DNA from: CAYPPG01 sp964412555
GTDB lineage: Bacteria; Hinthialibacterota; Hinthialibacteria; Hinthialibacterales; Hinthialibacteraceae
Reading direction: 5' to 3'
Assembly: GCA_964412555.1 (NCBI GenBank)
Contig: CAYPPG010000011.1
Span: forward strand, 62,001-126,000
Length of the DNA stretch: 64,000 nt
Part shown: positions 1 to 8,296 of the stretch, piece after piece
Layout of the letters: each line of letters opens with the position of its first letter
Numbering within the stretch: the stretch's first letter is position 1
Translations under genes and position numbers: made by a program
The notes under the pieces: model-generated
What the model was told of the DNA's origin: nothing
The model's database searches: none
The model's input: the letters and a program-made list of their open reading frames with translations, nothing else

Positions 1-1
1 C

Positions 2-163
2 GATCCGCTTGAACGGCACAACCTGATTAACGTGCCGGTTTATCGCGAGCAAATCGAAGCGATGAAGAATCAACTTTTCGAAGAATTGGAGGCTAGTGGC
101 GGATTGACGATTCCTGTTCGTCCCCCAAAGGGGGAACGGCTCGATCAGCGCAAGAATAGGTGA
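2..163 (+). CDS. Sulfatase, C-terminal fragment (5' end outside window)
   Basis: Frame 2 is open from the window edge to a TGA at 161-163 and gives 53 residues. It begins DPLERHNLIN, then has P-x-Y, a helix of the type EQIEAMKNQLFEELE, then GGLTIPVRPPKGE and a basic tail. This is the usual end of arylsulfatase-family proteins, where the last helix is followed by a Gly-Gly and 'IP..P..G' tail. The catalytic Cys/Ser motif lies outside the window, so the family call rests on the C-terminus only. A second complete sulfatase lies at 61101-62534. Confidence 0.6.
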   Translation, partial: DPLERHNLINVPVYREQIEAMKNQLFEELEASGGLTIPVRPPKGERLDQRKNR

Positions 164-187
164 TGATCAGATACAAATCATTGTTTT

Positions 188-562
188 TTATTTTCCAAAG
201 AACTTTGATGGATAATAGGAGTTCTCTCCCAAGGGGTATACTTCGATCGTGTCGATAAAGACTTCACTGCTCGTTATTTTGCCTGCCACTTGAACGAACG
301 GTTTGACAAAACCGGATTGGGATTCATGTAAGACGGTGATCATGTTCCACGTATTCGTCAGAGTTTGCGTTGTGAGCAGTTGCTCCATGCCGAGAGTCGA
401 ACCGGTTAGGTTGCCCTCGGCATCCGTATCGATGAGACCGGCGAATACTTGTGCGGAGGGACTGCTTGTCCATACGGCGAGCCGTAAGAGTGTCTTCCCT
501 GTTACTTCAATCGGCGTCTCCTGACTGAAGAGAATCAGAGAGCCTTGATCGGGGAGTATTTT
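188..562 (-). pseudogene. Orphan beta-rich domain in frame after the M61 peptidase stop
   Basis: Directly after the TAG (565-563) that ends the M61 peptidase, the same reading frame stays open for 124 codons to a TAA at 188-190. The first 58 codons contain no ATG, so this is more than a short chance ORF. The translation reads like a beta-sandwich domain: LILFSQETPIEVTGKTLLRL, AVWTSSPSAQVFAGLIDTD, then VFIDTIEVYPL near the end. No start codon or ribosome binding site precedes it. It could be the tail of an otherwise deleted gene, a C-terminal domain cut off by a recent amber mutation, or a readthrough extension. Function unknown. Confidence 0.5.
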
Positions 563-2470
563 CTATTCTAAATTCTCACTCACTCTCGGAGCGAAAATTT
601 TTGCGAGCATATCCGGTTTTTCTTTATCCCGCACGAAATCCAAATATTTCGGCCCATCATCATATTTCATGACAATGGTTTCAAGTAAATCTCCTTTGAA
701 AATAAGAAAAATGATTTCCCGCTTTGCCACACTTTCGGCAATCGCGTCTTTCAACCGATTTTCATTGAATTTCCTGCCGTTGATTCCGACAATTTCACAG
801 TCTTCAAACAGACCCGCTTTATCAGCGGGGCTTCCTGGTATGATTGTCGTGATTTTTCCTCCGGAAGACACTTCTATCCCGAGTGAAGTGAGTGAAGGAT
901 CGTCGTCGAATTTTGTGGGGGTACTGGAATAATGCAATTGGTATCCCAGCCGTTCCAATACGGTGAGCGGTAAATTATCATGCAATCCGCGCACCCGGTC
1001 ATCGATCAAAGCCTTCCAATTATACGCATGTACTGAATTCAGAAATTCAAGAACAGTCTCCTCATTGAATTCCATCATCATTTTTTCTTTGTCATAACGT
1101 CCAAGAAATTCCTTTATAAAATCGTCAAGACAGACTTTTCCGAAAGATTCATGACGCAGGATGGCGTCGATTTCATACCAGAGCAACGCTCCTTCGAAGT
1201 AATAATCCTGGCTACGGTTCAAGGCTGACCAGTATTTGCTTCTTTGCCTTCGTAAATAGGAAGAGGCGGCGGTGTCTTCCAGATCGATTGAACGACGCCC
1301 CTTTTGTCTCATGAGTTTGGTGATGGTATAACCGACTCCTATCCAATCATCCCACAACGCGCCTTCAAACGAGGTTCGTTCTTCCGTCGCGAGCAATCCC
1401 GACCTGGCTGCCAGCACTACACCGAGGTATTGATCGAGACCTTCATACACCCACAACAGGCGGGTATCTTTCGGCGTATTGTAGTCGGGAACAAGCATCC
1501 CTTCCGGCCGATGATACTTTCCGCACCACCGATGCCCGTATTCGTGTGCCAACAGATGCCCCGTTCGCACAAATTGTTTATCTTCTTCCAGTCCGTTTTC
1601 TCCTACAACATTTAAACTGGATCGGTGATGTTCCAATCCCAGGAATGGAATGGAATCGGAGAGAACAAGCAATAGGTGGTACGGATAATCATGTTGAGTC
1701 CCGAACAGTTTCATCGCTTCCGCGGTCAAATTTTGGAACTTTTGTATTCGTTCATCCTTGGGTCGCAGTTGTCGTTCCGATTCGGAAATTAGGTGCAGAA
1801 AATGAGGTGTTCCCTTTTCCGGTGTAATATCGAAGCGGCGGTAATATTGTCCACAGATCAAAGGAGAATCGATCAATTCCCTTAGAGAAAGTGGTTCAAA
1901 CTCAGTTACATTGTCTTTTTCATGGCGTGCACTGAGTGACGATCCCCATTTCCAGTCTTGCGGTAATTCTAAAGAAAGGTCAACTTCGATATCACTTACA
2001 TTATGTCCAGCCGGATAGAGTAAGCAGGTGTTCCAACAAATTACACCGGCGAATGGATTCCCATACGAATCCACCCCCTTCGAGTTGACCGACGGCTGAT
2101 TGCATATATAGGTCAATTGAACATGAATTTGATCGATCCCCTTTGGCACGTCAACCAAGAAATGAAATACATTCAGTGGATCACGCCGCCATGAAATTTT
2201 TTCACCTGTCGTATTCAACACTTCGATTTCCGCTAGATTCTGAATTGGACTTCGGGGACCGTGGATACCGGGAACCCAGCGCGGGTAATAGAGTTCAAAC
2301 ACGCCCGGCGATACAGCATAATGGATTTCCGTTTTCAATAGACCACGGGGGAGACCGGTTGCGTCGGTTTTTACACTCATTGTTGTTGCGGCTTGAATTG
2401 GAAATGGAGAAAGTGCCGAAGCGAAAGAGAGTAGGCATACAATGGGGAAGAATCTTAGATTGACTTTCAT
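563..2470 (-). CDS. M61 family aminopeptidase with PDZ domain, secreted
   Basis: About 635 residues. The start at 2470 (MKVNLRFF) is chosen over an ATG nine codons upstream because AGAGGTG lies just before it and it opens directly into a signal peptide ending near IQAA. The M61 zinc site is visible: HEYGHRW around residue 307, with the W after the second His as in the family's HExxHxW. A beta-rich N-terminal domain precedes it. A PDZ domain follows near residues 500-590 (LGIEVSSGGKITTIIPGSPADKAGL, with the GSPA turn). Members are glycyl aminopeptidases acting on exported peptides. An open 124-codon stretch continues in frame beyond the stop. Confidence 0.85.
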   Translation of the reverse strand: MKVNLRFFPIVCLLSFASALSPFPIQAATTMSVKTDATGLPRGLLKTEIHYAVSPGVFELYYPRWVPGIHGPRSPIQNLAEIEVLNTTGEKISWRRDPLNVFHFLVDVPKGIDQIHVQLTYICNQPSVNSKGVDSYGNPFAGVICWNTCLLYPAGHNVSDIEVDLSLELPQDWKWGSSLSARHEKDNVTEFEPLSLRELIDSPLICGQYYRRFDITPEKGTPHFLHLISESERQLRPKDERIQKFQNLTAEAMKLFGTQHDYPYHLLLVLSDSIPFLGLEHHRSSLNVVGENGLEEDKQFVRTGHLLAHEYGHRWCGKYHRPEGMLVPDYNTPKDTRLLWVYEGLDQYLGVVLAARSGLLATEERTSFEGALWDDWIGVGYTITKLMRQKGRRSIDLEDTAASSYLRRQRSKYWSALNRSQDYYFEGALLWYEIDAILRHESFGKVCLDDFIKEFLGRYDKEKMMMEFNEETVLEFLNSVHAYNWKALIDDRVRGLHDNLPLTVLERLGYQLHYSSTPTKFDDDPSLTSLGIEVSSGGKITTIIPGSPADKAGLFEDCEIVGINGRKFNENRLKDAIAESVAKREIIFLIFKGDLLETIVMKYDDGPKYLDFVRDKEKPDMLAKIFAPRVSENLE

Positions 2471-2532
2471 GGAACACCTCTTGGAACGATATGCCATTTA
2501 AAAAGGGTACTCTTACTATCCGTTCAACAGGA

Positions 2533-2580
2533 ATAAAAAATAGGGCAGGTAGAATCATGAACACCTGCCCCATATTTTTG
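2533..2580 (-). terminator. Rho-independent terminator after the Gfo/Idh gene
   Basis: GGGCAGGT (2543-2550) pairs with ACCTGCCC (2563-2570). Read on the minus strand the stem is followed by TATTTTTT, placing it just after the stop of the 2594-3937 gene. On the plus strand ATATTTTT also follows, so it may work in both directions. It separates the oxidoreductase from the M61 gene. Confidence 0.7.
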
Positions 2581-2593
2581 TCTGTATTGATGA

Positions 2594-3937
2594 CTAGCAG
2601 TTATAGATCTTCATATCATCTTTATCCCAGCACAACCGCCGGCCTTCCTTATAAGCCTGCACGGCCATGGCGGAAAGTGCGGAACCGTAGAAACCGGTTT
2701 CGACATCACAATTCGGTTTTTCCCGGGATTTCATACAGTCAATCCAATTTTCAAAGTGATCTTTCACGGACGCGAAATGAGCCGTCATCAAATTCCCGCT
2801 GGTGTTGTCTTCTGGGTAATAAATGGTTGTCTTTTCCAATTTCGGATTGCCATACGGTTCCGGTTCGGGGAAAATATTCATCAAAGAGGACATAAGTATT
2901 TCGATCGTTCCTTCCGATCCCATGATCCGGATTCCGAATTCCTGATGCTTATTGCTGAACTGGCTGCGATAATTGGCTTGGAAACCCTCGGAATATTCAA
3001 AAATGCTGCTCCAGGTGTCGCACGACGTCCGACCATCATCCCATCGGTAAATATCACCGGAGGATACAACACTTCTTGGCATTTTCACTCCCATGACCAA
3101 ATGGATTACATCCATCTGATGAACCATCAAGTCGCTGCCGATTCCATTCGAGTAATCCCAGTAGCAGCGCCATTGGAAGTACCGATTGGCATCAAACGGG
3201 ACATAAGGAGCGGGACCGATAAAGTCTTTCCAAATGATGGTATCTTCATCGGCGTCGGGTGGAATATCATAACGCCAAGCAGCATTGGCTTCGTCTTCTT
3301 TGAAATTACGATGCCACCAGCCTTCGGTATAATGTACGTCTCCGATCAAACCTTCTTTGATCATTTTTTGCGCTTGGTAGTAAAGCGGCACGCTGCGGCG
3401 CATGGTTCCACATTGAATGATGCAATTACTCTTTTTCGCCGCATCCAGAACTTTTAATCCTTCTTCCACCGTATGAACCATCGGTTTTTCAATGTACAAA
3501 TCTTTCTCGGCGGCAATCACATCCAACATATGCTGCGCATGGAGGTGCTCAGGTGTGGCGACGATCACGCCGTCTACATCTTTGTTTTCCAGAAGTTTTT
3601 TATGATCTTCATAGGTTTCGATATCTTTGGTTTCTTCGAGTTCATAGCGCATATTGTTCTTCTGGATTTCCATGACCGCTTTTTCACGCCAGCCTTCGAA
3701 TATATCGGCAACAGCGATGAATTCGATGTTCTTTTTCCGCTCACCGGCCATTTCTTGACACAACCACGTGATCGCGCGGCCGCGGCGCCCAGGGCCGATG
3801 ATACCAAGATAAATCTTGTCGTTGGCGCCAAGCACGTTGATCGCCGGACCGGCCAAGGCAGCGGCGCCTACACCGGCCGCAACTTTCCCTGAACGAGATA
3901 TGAATTCTCTGCGATTGACATCTTTTTTGTCGGACAT
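2594..3937 (-). CDS. Gfo/Idh/MocA family oxidoreductase with Tat signal
   Basis: 447 residues; GGGAGA lies upstream of the ATG. The N-terminus MSDKKDVNRREFISRSG has the twin-arginine motif followed by a hydrophobic Gly/Ala stretch, so the protein is probably exported folded, with its cofactor. A Rossmann motif follows (YLGIIGPGRRGR, residues about 43-54), and the family EKP motif is present (DLYIEKPMVHT). The C-terminal half is the usual alpha/beta substrate domain. Family members oxidise or reduce sugars and cyclitols with NAD(P); the substrate cannot be read. Two further Tat-type relatives are at 28206-29504 and 32216-33475, suggesting periplasmic sugar modification. Confidence 0.85.
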   Translation of the reverse strand: MSDKKDVNRREFISRSGKVAAGVGAAALAGPAINVLGANDKIYLGIIGPGRRGRAITWLCQEMAGERKKNIEFIAVADIFEGWREKAVMEIQKNNMRYELEETKDIETYEDHKKLLENKDVDGVIVATPEHLHAQHMLDVIAAEKDLYIEKPMVHTVEEGLKVLDAAKKSNCIIQCGTMRRSVPLYYQAQKMIKEGLIGDVHYTEGWWHRNFKEDEANAAWRYDIPPDADEDTIIWKDFIGPAPYVPFDANRYFQWRCYWDYSNGIGSDLMVHQMDVIHLVMGVKMPRSVVSSGDIYRWDDGRTSCDTWSSIFEYSEGFQANYRSQFSNKHQEFGIRIMGSEGTIEILMSSLMNIFPEPEPYGNPKLEKTTIYYPEDNTSGNLMTAHFASVKDHFENWIDCMKSREKPNCDVETGFYGSALSAMAVQAYKEGRRLCWDKDDMKIYNC

Positions 3938-4222
3938 ATTTTTTCTCCCAAAAGTGATTTATTTTGGATAAACGGCACTCGTTTATTGAACGCCCCCATA
4001 ACTGAATGGGTATTATAACCCGTTTCCCTCTTTTCCATAAAGGTGATAGGCACCACCTCCTTCCGGAAAATCCGAAACGAACGTGAACCTTTTCTATCCG
4101 CAATCCGATAAACGGCACAGAATTCCATCTTTTACAACAACCGCCATGAAGGCATTCTTCCTCAATTCATACTATCGAAGGATTATAATGAATAACTAAG
4201 CGTTGAAGATGATAACGGATGC

Positions 4223-4387
4223 CAAGGGCAATGCGCAGTCTGCCCTTGACCTTAAGCGGGTACCAAGGGCAATGCGTCAGTCTGCCCTTGATGATAAAGT
4301 CCCATTCAGCAAGGGTAGACTTCGCTTACCCTTGTTACCCCATAGGATCACCAAAGGGTGCCAAGGGCAATACGCAGTTTGCCCTTG
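4223..4387 (+). repeat. Cluster of four related hairpins upstream of the aldo/keto reductase
   Basis: Hairpins with 8-bp arms occur at 4223-4248, 4264-4290 and 4362-4387 (arms CAAGGGCA/TGCCCTTG), and one at 4310-4334 (arms CAAGGGTA/TACCCTTG). In the last the arm base differs on both sides, so pairing is kept. Between copies 1 and 2 the spacer differs by inserted bases. This fills most of the 300-bp gap between the genes at 3937 and 4433; no other gene is seen there. Confidence 0.7.
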
Positions 4388-4432
4388 CTCTTTGTTTATC
4401 TACAGTACCAATAATAAAGGAGAATAAATCTC

Positions 4433-5401
4433 ATGACAGATCGACGCCACTTCCTCAAATCACTCTCTGCCCTTACCGCCGGAATCATGATGCCATACAC
4501 CCTCGAAGCCGGCGAAAAGAACATGAAATGCGACCGCTTGGGAGAACTTCTGCCCCAACGGAAATTGGGGAAAACGAATGAATCTGTCACTATGCTCGGT
4601 GTTGGTGGGTACCATTTCGGTACCGGTAGCGAGAAACAAGCCCAAGCGCTTTTGGAAGCGGCCCTTGAAGGTGGCATTCGCTTCTTCGATTGCGCTGTCC
4701 AATATCAAAACGGCGGTAGCGAAGAACGGATGGGCAAAATCCTGACACCCAAATACCGCGATGTCATCTTCTTGATGACAAAAACCGAAGCCAGTACCGC
4801 GAAAAGAGCGCAACAAGAACTCGACGATTCACTTCGACGTTTGAATACGGATTATCTTGACCTTTGGCAAGTGCACGCTATCAATAGTCCTGGTGATGTG
4901 GATAGCCGAATTGAAAATGGAGTGCTTGAAGTGTTTTCAAAAGCCAAAGAATCCGGTAAAGTACGCCACATCGGTTTTACCGGCCATCGAACCCCCGACG
5001 CACATCTGCACATGCTGGATAAAACCAAAAACAACGAGATCTTTGAAACCTGCCAAATGCCGATCAATCTCGTCGATCCCCATTACAACAGTTTCATCGA
5101 GCAGGTTTTACCAAAACTGGTTGAACGGGACATCGGTGTTCTTGCCATGAAAACTCTCTCATTCGGCAATTTCTTCAAAAATTCGATTATCCCGGATCGC
5201 GTTTCTCTTGCAGATGCTCTCCACTTCGTCTGGTCACTACCAGTCAGCGTATTGATCACCGGAGCGGAAAACGACTCGAAAATCAAGGAAAAAATCGCGT
5301 TGGCCAACGAATTTCAGCAATTCGATGAAGAAAAACGCACCGCATTGATCGCGAAAGTCGCGGATTTCGCTGGGAAAGAAGTGGAGTGGTATCAAACTTA
5401 A
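4433..5401 (+). CDS. Aldo/keto reductase with Tat-like signal
   Basis: 322 residues, preceded by AAAGGAGA nine bases before the ATG. The N-terminus MTDRRHFLKSLSALTAGIM carries a twin-arginine motif and hydrophobic segment. The AKR barrel follows: RKLGKTNESVTMLGVGGYHFG, the catalytic Asp and Tyr in RFFDCAVQYQNGGSEE, Lys in FLMTKTEA and His in LWQVHAI, giving the Asp-Tyr-Lys-His tetrad. It reduces or oxidises sugar-type carbonyls with NADPH in characterised relatives; the substrate is unknown. A Tat-exported AKR fits the exported Gfo/Idh proteins of this window. It is single, with the hairpin cluster in its leader. Confidence 0.8.
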   Translation: MTDRRHFLKSLSALTAGIMMPYTLEAGEKNMKCDRLGELLPQRKLGKTNESVTMLGVGGYHFGTGSEKQAQALLEAALEGGIRFFDCAVQYQNGGSEERMGKILTPKYRDVIFLMTKTEASTAKRAQQELDDSLRRLNTDYLDLWQVHAINSPGDVDSRIENGVLEVFSKAKESGKVRHIGFTGHRTPDAHLHMLDKTKNNEIFETCQMPINLVDPHYNSFIEQVLPKLVERDIGVLAMKTLSFGNFFKNSIIPDRVSLADALHFVWSLPVSVLITGAENDSKIKEKIALANEFQQFDEEKRTALIAKVADFAGKEVEWYQT

Positions 5402-5402
5402 G

Positions 5403-5780
5403 CAAGAATCATTTCAGGGCTATCGATTGCATTGGATTCGGAGTACGCAAAAAGCGGAACAGGATCTCGAGACCCGGCTACGGTGCCTTGAACAAGCGTT
5501 GGAAGAACTGCGAGCGCTTCCACTGAAACTCAATCGGTATAAGCTCAAACGACGGAAGCAAATCCAGCAGCACATTCAAGAAATCCTGAAGAATAAACAA
5601 TGCCAAATTCTCATTGCCTATGAAATTCACACCACGCGGGAATACCGCCATAACCCGCAGGGGATGCCAATGGATCAGTTATTTAGATCAAAAAAGACAG
5701 GAGGGAGTGCCTATTACGTTATTGTTACGGTTGTCTGTTACATAATTGTAACTATAATAAGTTCAAAACTGCCGGGATAG
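5403..5780 (+). pseudogene. Transposase-like remnant ending in the tRNA gene
   Basis: An open stretch without a credible start (first possible start is a TTG at 5427) gives a charged coiled-coil segment: TQKAEQDLETRLRCLEQALE, then LNRYKLKRRKQIQQHIQEIL. Arg/Lys-rich helices of this layout occur in the middle of IS1634-type DDE transposases, which is my best guess. No DDE residues are present. The last codons read into the tRNA-His gene (5771), so the 3' part is not original. Likely a decayed fragment; the family assignment is weak. Confidence 0.4.
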
Positions 5781-5845
5781 CTCAGATTGGTTAGAGCGCC
5801 TGACTGTGGATCAGGAGGTCCCGCGTTCAAGTCGCGGTCCCGGTA
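5771..5845 (+). tRNA. tRNA-His (GTG anticodon), atypical acceptor end
   Basis: A full cloverleaf folds: acceptor GCCGGGA/TCCCGGT, D stem GCTC/GAGC, anticodon stem CCTGA/TCAGG with loop CTGTGGA, T stem CCGCG/CGCGG. The anticodon GTG reads His codons. The base before position 1 is T, so the usual G-1 of tRNA-His is not encoded; position 1 is G facing U at 72 (G-U pair), and the discriminator is A73, not C73. No CCA is encoded. The recombinase gene starts about 100 bp downstream, so this tRNA may have served as attachment site, but I found no second copy of its 3' end in the window. Confidence 0.9.
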
Positions 5846-5946
5846 TGTTTAACCTTATAATTTAATTACACTTACGATAATTCTTATTCTCTCCACTTGC
5901 CTCTTTCCATAGAATTTCCATATAATATGAAATGGAGAGAGCAATC

Positions 5947-6985
5947 ATGATTAAAGTCCATATCCGAAAAAAACGCAAGCAAGATCGCGCCTATTGGTGT
6001 TACTACTCCATTCAGGGCAAACAGTTCCATAAGAATCTTGATACTCCCATTAAATCGAAGGCCATGGAGCGGGCTAAAGAGATTGAAAGGCAGTTGGCCA
6101 TCTCTACGGAGGGCCACGAATCAAGAGGAAATGCCCAAATCGGTGATTTTCTGAACCGCTATTGGGACTATGCCAAAAGTCACAAAAGACCGGCGACGCT
6201 TGAAATTGAAAAAAGCGCGGTTAGACATCTTCTTCATGTTCTGGGGAACAAAAAGAACCTTCGGGATATAACTCCTACTATCGTCGAAAAAATGAAAAGT
6301 GAAAGGTTGAGGGCAGGTGATTCTCCTTCCTCAGTTAATATCTATTTAAGGCACGTTAGTGCGATATTGGGCCGCGCGGTCAAATGGGGGGGAACTGGAT
6401 CAGAATCCTTGCTCCAAAGTCGAGAAATTGAAAGTGGAGAAGAAGATTCCGCGTTTTCTTTCGAATGAGGAGATTGAAAAAGTATTGGCAGTTGCAAAAG
6501 CGCTTAAAAAGGAGTGGTATTGGGTTTTTCTGTTGGGTATTTATGCCGGCCTGAGAAAACGGGAAATTTCTTATATTCGATGGGATTGGTTTGACTTCGA
6601 AAGAGGGACCATAACCGTTCAAAATGGTGAAGACTTCAAACCCAAAAGCGGGCGCCTCCGAACAATACCCATGCATTCAAAAATAAAGGAAGAGTTGATC
6701 CCTCACCGGAATGAAATCGGATATTTATTTTCGGAAGAAGATGAAGAAAGAAAACAAGACCGGTATCGGTATGATTTCCGGAAAGGTTTTACAAAAGTTT
6801 GTACTGCAGCCGGTTTAAACGATGTAACACCTCATGTGCTTCGCCATACCTTTGCGTCTCAGCTCGCAATTGCCGGTGTGAGCTTGTATAAAGTCCAGAA
6901 ATGGCTTGGGCACAAAGATGCAGCGACGACACAAATTTATGCGCATCTGCAAGCAACGGACAGTGACATCGAGAAAATCGATTAA
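5947..6985 (+). pseudogene. Tyrosine recombinase/integrase, frameshifted
   Basis: Two frames encode one integrase. The start at 5947 (MIKVHIRKK) has GGAGAG upstream. The N-terminal part holds the core-binding domain (QIGDFLNRYWDYAKSHKRP onward) up to RAVKWG. The second frame carries the catalytic domain: Arg in GLRKREI, HVLRHTFAS (H-x-x-R), LGHKD and Tyr in TTQIYAHL, all in place. The frames join at a run of seven G near 6386-6392; six would restore one reading frame of about 345 residues. This could be a sequencing error, a real mutation or slippage. It lies just after tRNA-His, a typical integration target. Its stop overlaps that of the convergent gene at 6982. Confidence 0.8.
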
Positions 6986-7131
6986 GCATACCGTTTACTC
7001 TTTTCGATGAATTCGTCCAAATCCGCCTTATCAACGAAAACCCTTCCACCAGGGCGGTATTGTACTTTTTGAATTTCCCCTTCCGCGAGTAATTTGTCCA
7101 GATAAATAGATGCGCATAAGTCTTTCGACAT
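6982..7131 (-). pseudogene. Excisionase/HTH-type DNA-binding remnant
   Basis: The reading frame ends IYLDKLLAEGEIQKV, then RPGGRVFVDKADLDEFIEKS and KRYA. This is the wing and last helix of small MerR/excisionase-type helix-turn-helix proteins ('G-x-I...R...V...DLdeFI'). The first five codons come from the end of the IS630-type element (border near 7118), so the N-terminal recognition helix has been lost. Its TAA (6984-6982) overlaps the integrase TAA on the other strand, tail to tail. An excisionase beside an integrase would be usual for an integrated element; here it is broken. Confidence 0.5.
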
Positions 7132-8235
7132 AACGTTCAGCAAAAAGGGCGAAGCAACCCTTCGATTGATTTCGGATCATCTTGCATATGTTTGAATGTA
7201 GCAAATAATTCCTCGCATAATAGTTCCTTAGTTTCAAAATACCGATTGTGAGTGGCGCACATTCGGGTATGATGCCAGAGTCTTTCTTCTGCATTAAACT
7301 CAGGCGAGTAAGGAGGAAGGTTAAACACTTCAACATATTTACGATTCGTTTTGAACCATTCGTAAGTTTCCGGTTTTTTGTGGTAAGAAGCGTTATCTTG
7401 AATCAGGTAAACGCGATGTGACTTTCGATAGAAGCCAGGAAGGAGATGATCTTCCAGAAATTCAATATAGGTTTCATAGTTGAATGATTGATGAGTCTGT
7501 TGGTAAATGAATTTCGCAGTCTGGGGAGCCACAGCACCGAAAATCTTCTGCGTATTCCGCACTCCCTTAGTCGGGATTTTCGGCTGCGAATTTTTTCGCG
7601 CCCAAGTTTGATGAAGTGTTGGTGTTTGCCGAAATGAGGCTTCATCTTGATGAACGATGATCGCCCCTTCTATTTGGGCGTTTTTTTTAGATGGGGGTAG
7701 GTATAGCGGATCCATTTGTTTTGTTGTTTCGGATCGGCATTCACCAATTTGAGTGTCGGGCGTTGCACGGAAAATCCCAACCGTTTCAATAATTTTCTCA
7801 CATGGCCGGGATGATACCGGATTTCAAATTCATCTTCGATGACCGTGGCAATGATTATGGATGTCCAAACACCTGTACTCAAACCATAAGCCACCGGACC
7901 GCTTTCAAGGATGTCGGCTAATTTCTCCAGGTCCTCCTTCTCCAACTTACTTTTTCGGCCGCTGCGATAGCCGTCCAGCAAACCTGTCAAACCATATTGA
8001 TTCCATTTGTTGATCCACAGTGGAACTGTTGTACGATCCACTTTCAGTAAATTGGCAATCTGACCCGTGGTATGACCTTCTATACTTAGAATGATCGATT
8101 CGATTCTTAGCACCACGCGTGAAGCACCATCCTTTTCTGCATCTTTCCGCAGACGAACTAACTTTTTGACTGTGTTATGATTACCTTTGGCAAAAATCGG
8201 TTTCATGAGTATCCCTCAACATATGTCGAATTAAT
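7119..8235 (-). mobile_element. IS630-type insertion sequence
   Basis: A transposase in two frames is bounded by imperfect inverted repeats: TTCGACATAACGTTCAG near 7124-7140 and, read inward from the other end, TTCGACATATGTTGAGG near 8214-8230. TA dinucleotides flank both ends (7117-7118 and 8236-8237), the target duplication expected of IS630/Tc1/mariner elements. The left end cuts the excisionase-like gene. Exact borders are uncertain by a few bases. Confidence 0.7.
7137..8206 (-). CDS. IS630 family transposase, -1 frameshift at A8
   Basis: The first frame (8206-7670, 178 residues) holds paired helix-turn-helix domains (IRS-type: GQIANLLKVDRTTVPLWINK). The second (down to 7137) holds the DDE domain: VHQDEASFRQ, LIQDNASYHKK and NAEERLWHHTR give Asp, Asp and Glu. 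The frames overlap at eight A on the coding strand (plus-strand T8 at 7681-7688), and a -1 slip on A-AAA-AAA joins CTA AAA AAA to AAC GCC. Many IS630 elements make transposase this way, so the gene may be functional rather than dead. Start ATG at 8206 lies close to the right inverted repeat. Confidence 0.8.
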
Positions 8236-8296
8236 TATACGCATTTGATTACCCGATTTTAGGCTTTTTTTCGAGGAAATCAATAGAAACTGTGAC

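Noticed and set aside
2756..3457. 233-residue open frame on the plus strand
   Set aside because: It lies wholly antisense within the Gfo/Idh gene, whose motifs are clear, and shows no family features.
5830..5846. Direct repeat of the tRNA-His 3' end as attachment site
   Set aside because: Reading through the window I did not find a second copy, so no attL/attR pair can be claimed.
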